From positions 52,181,275 to 52,245,274 of the forward strand of contig CM068313.1 of NCBI GenBank assembly GCA_034766995.1: 64,000 nt of DNA, read 5' to 3'. The DNA is from Acanthacorydalis orientalis (Eukaryota > Arthropoda > Insecta > Megaloptera > Corydalidae). Below are positions 60,775 through 64,000 of the stretch, one piece after another (position 1 is the first letter of the stretch; each line of letters opens with the position of its first letter). The notes beneath the pieces are model-generated. The model was not told where the DNA came from. It saw only the letters and a list, made by a program, of their open reading frames with translations, and did no database searches. Both the position numbers and the translations under genes were made by a program.

Positions 60775-61135
60775 GATGGTCGAATGCTAGAAAGATGATT
60801 GGATATGGCATTAAATATGGCTTCCTTATGGATCGGTCTTCATGAATCCTGCAATCCTTTAGCGTTCGTTGCACAGTTCTTGTGGAAATCTGTTTATTAC
60901 AAGATTAAATAAGATGTGTTAATAATTGATTTGAAATTAGAAAGTAATGTCTTAAACACTAGCTCTTCAGACACTGATAGTACGGTTATTTTTCGAAGTT
61001 TTTCTGAATCTTTGTTTCTTTCATGTGAACCTGCTGTGCCCTTTTTTTTTAAAGAAATCAGGCTGCTGTTGATTGGAAACATCTTAACCTTTGTGCTCTG
61101 AATAGAAAAAAAATCTTCAGTAAGTCGTCGTTTCT
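60775..61135 (-). mobile_element. second Tc1-like fragment, N-terminal region
   Basis: Minus strand: KKKGTAGSHERNKDSEKLRK with ITVLSVSEELVFKTLLSN (61050-60935) resembles the GTA..RSGRKRKTT..D..IVR linker of Tc1 proteins. NKQISTRTVQRTLKDCRIH with RSIRKPYLM (60895-60815) is the second helix-turn-helix. The adjacent element at 59840-60745 has its own equivalent of this domain, so these are two different Tc1 copies. Confidence 0.65.
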
Positions 61136-61139
61136 TTGT

Positions 61140-61570
61140 TTTCAGTTCTCGTCGGTTTAGGATTTTGAAGTTCCAATTTTAACATTTAAAAACTATATAT
61201 CTTGATCAAGCAGTTGGCATAACCTCATAAAATAGTATTGAACATGATGGTATCCAAAAAGCAGCATATTGGGGATTGTATATTTTTCGCATATCAGTTG
61301 AAAAAAATACTGCCAAAACTGTTGAAATGATTTATTCAGATTTGTCGGAAGGTGTTGTGACGTATAAAAATGCTAAAACAGTGGAAGAGGTACGAAAATG
61401 CATTACAAATTTATCGACTCAAACCCGACAGAGATTCGTCAGTTACCTGACAGATGGAACAAAGTTATACAAAATAATGAGGGGCATTTTGAAGATTGAA
61501 AAGTATTTCATTTTTAATGAACATTCATTTTCTATAAAAAAGGCACCGAATTAATTAATTTGTACACATA
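61140..61570 (+). mobile_element. M1 deletion derivative, right arm of a head-to-head pair
   Basis: It starts within the M1 5' leader (TCTCGTCGGTTTAGGATTTT), lacking the first ~70 bp, and ends with GGCACCGAATTAATTAATTT followed by GTACACATA. Contains a 92-codon remnant frame (61276-61554) that fuses an N-terminal scrap to the C-terminal KTVEEVRKCI region across the shared deletion. Confidence 0.8.
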
Positions 61571-62974
61571 TTATAATTTTTACGAACAACAATTAATAGT
61601 ATAGTGTAAAAAAATCTTAAAAAGCTTTTTTTTAATTAACATTTCGTTACAACCAAATATTTCCGACTGTCTTGAATAAAGATTTAAAATGTGTTTAAAA
61701 AAGAATGAGAAGCTATTTTTTTTTCTTCAGTAACAACAAAACATTTTATACAATTTGTGGATCTGAACTTGAAAGATTTATAAAGTATTGAATATAGTTC
61801 CTTTTTATTTAAAAAAATGAAATACTTCATATGCAAACACGTTTTGGAGCCACTGTAAATATATTTTTTTACATCATGTTAATACTATTGACTACATTTT
61901 ATAATAAAATTATTATTCAAGGTTTCGCGATATTCTTTTCTGTAAAAAAATATATATAATTTCGAATAGTGTAATCATTGAGAAATATTATAAGGTTAAA
62001 ATTAGTCATAGTTTGAATTTCTTCTCAGCACTGAATTATGTATCTACTAGTCATACTTTTGTAATGTCGAATAACAGTTTGTGAATTATGGTCACCTAGC
62101 AGTTTAAAGAGCGAAAAGTCGTTAAGTACATTTTTTTGTGAATTTTAAAGAGAAAAAAATGTATGTTCTTATTGTAATATACCTTTGTGTACGTTTGTGC
62201 ATCGAACATACATATTTGTGAATTCTCTACGCCACGCCATGCGGAAACATGTAAACTATCATCTAGTGTATACATACAATTGAGTAACGACCATGAATTT
62301 AATAGTATTTTCTACACTGCAAGCAGCTGGAATACTTTGTTCGACTACTCTATACTTACAACCAACCTGCATTGACCGGTCGCACGTATGGCGGATGTGG
62401 CGAAACTCATTTATCCATATCGTTCTCTTTTTTTCACTATCATCAAATCTGTTTCTTGTAAACAGTAAAAGGTGATTCCGCTCCAGTGTTGTACGTATTT
62501 GTGTGCTCTTGGATATATCCGCAAATCGTTGTTGACGCACATGTCTTATTATGACGTAAGCTGTTACTATTGTTGCGTTTGGTACCCTTTGACATTATTT
62601 CACCGTCGAATGTCCTTGAATTTTATATGGAAAGGTTTTTCAATTATTTCAGTGCTTTGTTCAAATTTGTAAATGTATCTTTTATATTACTATACGTGAG
62701 ATTATCTCGCATCCATATTAATCATAAATAAAACACCCGAAAAAACGTAACGTAAATATAGGAGCAAAAACATGGATTCAGATTTTCATGCTTTATAATT
62801 CTCGACATTTTTTACAAGGTTGTGTTTTTTTTCTCATTAATAACTGTTGTAATATTTCGAGTAATGTCCCGTTTTGGTAGATCAGTTTACAAATGATCCA
62901 TGGAAGTATATCTGAACTATTAGTGATAATTTGTTTAGTAACACAGTTGCATTGTTGATTCATTTACATATACA
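61571..62974. other. spacer with a less AT-rich segment (62190-62640)
   Basis: The segment has balanced composition and short frames on both strands without motif. On the minus strand TTGTAAGTATAG at about 62350-62361 resembles a splice donor. No exon could be built with confidence. Confidence 0.35.
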
Positions 62975-63340
62975 TAGTAGAACTCCAGTTATCCGGCATA
63001 ACGTCTGTCACGGCTATGTCGGATAACGAAATTTCCCGATAATCAGATTGTATGGGTTTTTGAATTAATGAAGGTACAAGTTATTTTAGTTATGTAATGA
63101 AGGTATATATTGAATATAATTACTGTGCATAATATGTATATATTAGTAGTTTTTGGAGTTAGAAAAAAAATATTTCGAAAAAAAGAAAAAAATATTTAGA
63201 AAAAAATCAGTTATCTTTTTTTTTGTTCCTTGGAAGCAAGTAGTTTAGCTGCATCCATATATCTGATGTACAGCGCACAGCCTCTTTCTTCAAGTTATTA
63301 GTCTCGTCCTGTTCTTCAAAATATTTCATGATATCTTAAC
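62975..63340 (-). mobile_element. pogo/Tigger-type 3' end remnant
   Basis: The left end TAGTAGAACTCCAGTTATCC continues GGCATAACG, a CAGTAGAACCTCGGTTATCCG-type Tigger terminus. On the minus strand at 63340-63190 a KYFEEQDETNNLKKEA piece followed (frame change) by YMDAAKLLASKEQ resembles the C terminus of Tigger-like transposases. The rest is absent. Confidence 0.5.
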
Positions 63341-64000
63341 CCTTTTTTTGATCATATGATCACAGAAAACATATGGCCAAATAAATATTTTCTCGTAATC
63401 TATTTCTTAGGTAACAGGATATGTTTGTATAAGTTTTGTTTCTATGCACACTAAAGATAATAGCACAGGCACTTTGTCTGTTTAAATTTAGTTTATTAGT
63501 TCTTTGTGGATCATAGAAGCGAACACTAGCAGTTTTTTCGACTTAAAAGCGGCAAAACAGTATAAGTTTCAAGTAATTTAAATGTTATTTAATTGAATTT
63601 TATTTTTATATACACGAAATATATACGTTAGAAGTATCATTTTATTAGTAGTCTTGTAAAATATTCAATAAATTAATTATTTGATGGTATATATCGCTTA
63701 TAAACTTAGCATGTTCTTATGGTCACACTGTGCGTATGCGGGGTCGAAATCTCTAGTTAAGATATTGCCATATGCAAAAACTGAAAATAAGTATTCCTCA
63801 GCCGTGCTTATTAGTAAAATATAATAAATTTATGGGCGGTACCGATAGAATGGACGAGAATATATCATTTTATCAAATGGTATTGGCCTTTATTCAATTG
63901 TATGATGGATGCCATCATGCATAATGCATGGGTTTTCATGAAAAAAAGCGACCATAACATATCATAATTAGAATTTCGTCGTTCAATAATTACAACGTAT
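63341..64000. other. AT-rich spacer to window end
   Basis: Nothing recognised. Confidence 0.4.

Noticed and set aside
60459..60845. 128-codon plus-strand frame
   Set aside because: It is the complement of two Tc1 transposase fragments read on the minus strand.

Overview
This is a eukaryotic nuclear window, most likely from an insect or another arthropod. It is very A+T rich (roughly four-fifths by eye), has no bacterial-style gene packing, and is dominated by long (TA)n microsatellites and decayed DNA transposons typical of insects: mariner, Tc1, maT-like, piggyBac, hAT and pogo/Tigger. Nothing here fixes the order or species. The taxon call is inference from transposon content and one animal-type leucine-rich-repeat gene.

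Layout. 0-13.5 kb: a mariner of family M1 (window start), a 539-bp deletion derivative of it, a Tigger relic (3.87-4.66 kb), an internally deleted piggyBac with both TTAA duplications (6.08-6.69 kb), an 83-bp miniature mariner inside a (TA)n tract (7.07 kb) and a full-length decayed mariner (12.3-13.5 kb). 13.6-19.5 kb: mostly featureless, with an unusual repeat family whose core is a cluster of GC-rich mini-hairpins (copies at 3.3, 16.5 and 17.0 kb, and an inverted arm at 15.2 kb). 19.5-24 kb: a mariner, a Tc1-like relic and a deleted cecropia/Hsmar1-type mariner. 24.76-26.26 kb, minus strand: the only convincing host gene, a single-exon coding region for a signal-peptide, leucine-rich-repeat, single-pass membrane protein. 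28.6-37 kb: mariner relics, a 926-bp mariner with perfect terminal repeats and an uninterrupted catalytic-domain ORF, a deleted piggyBac, the 3' end of a LINE, and two more mariners. 37-48 kb: a dispersed ~120-200 bp repeat (here R2), exact 18-bp palindromes, and a hAT nested inside an M1 mariner (44.3-45.7 kb). 49-56 kb: three different Tc1/mariner lineages nearly end to end (M5, a DD37D maT-like element, a DD41D-like element) and a possible small terminal exon at 53.3 kb. 57-61.6 kb: three more M1 deletion derivatives, two of them facing each other around a block of Tc1 sequence. The last 2.4 kb hold a Tigger end and otherwise unassigned sequence.

The window is best read as intergenic or intronic DNA in which at least eight Tc1/mariner lineages arrived at different times and decayed. 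Several transposon ends sit directly on (TA)n tracts. Four M1 copies share what looks like the same internal deletion, so a defective copy seems to have amplified as a MITE. Only the 29.5-kb element looks recent. No cooperating operon-like system was found.
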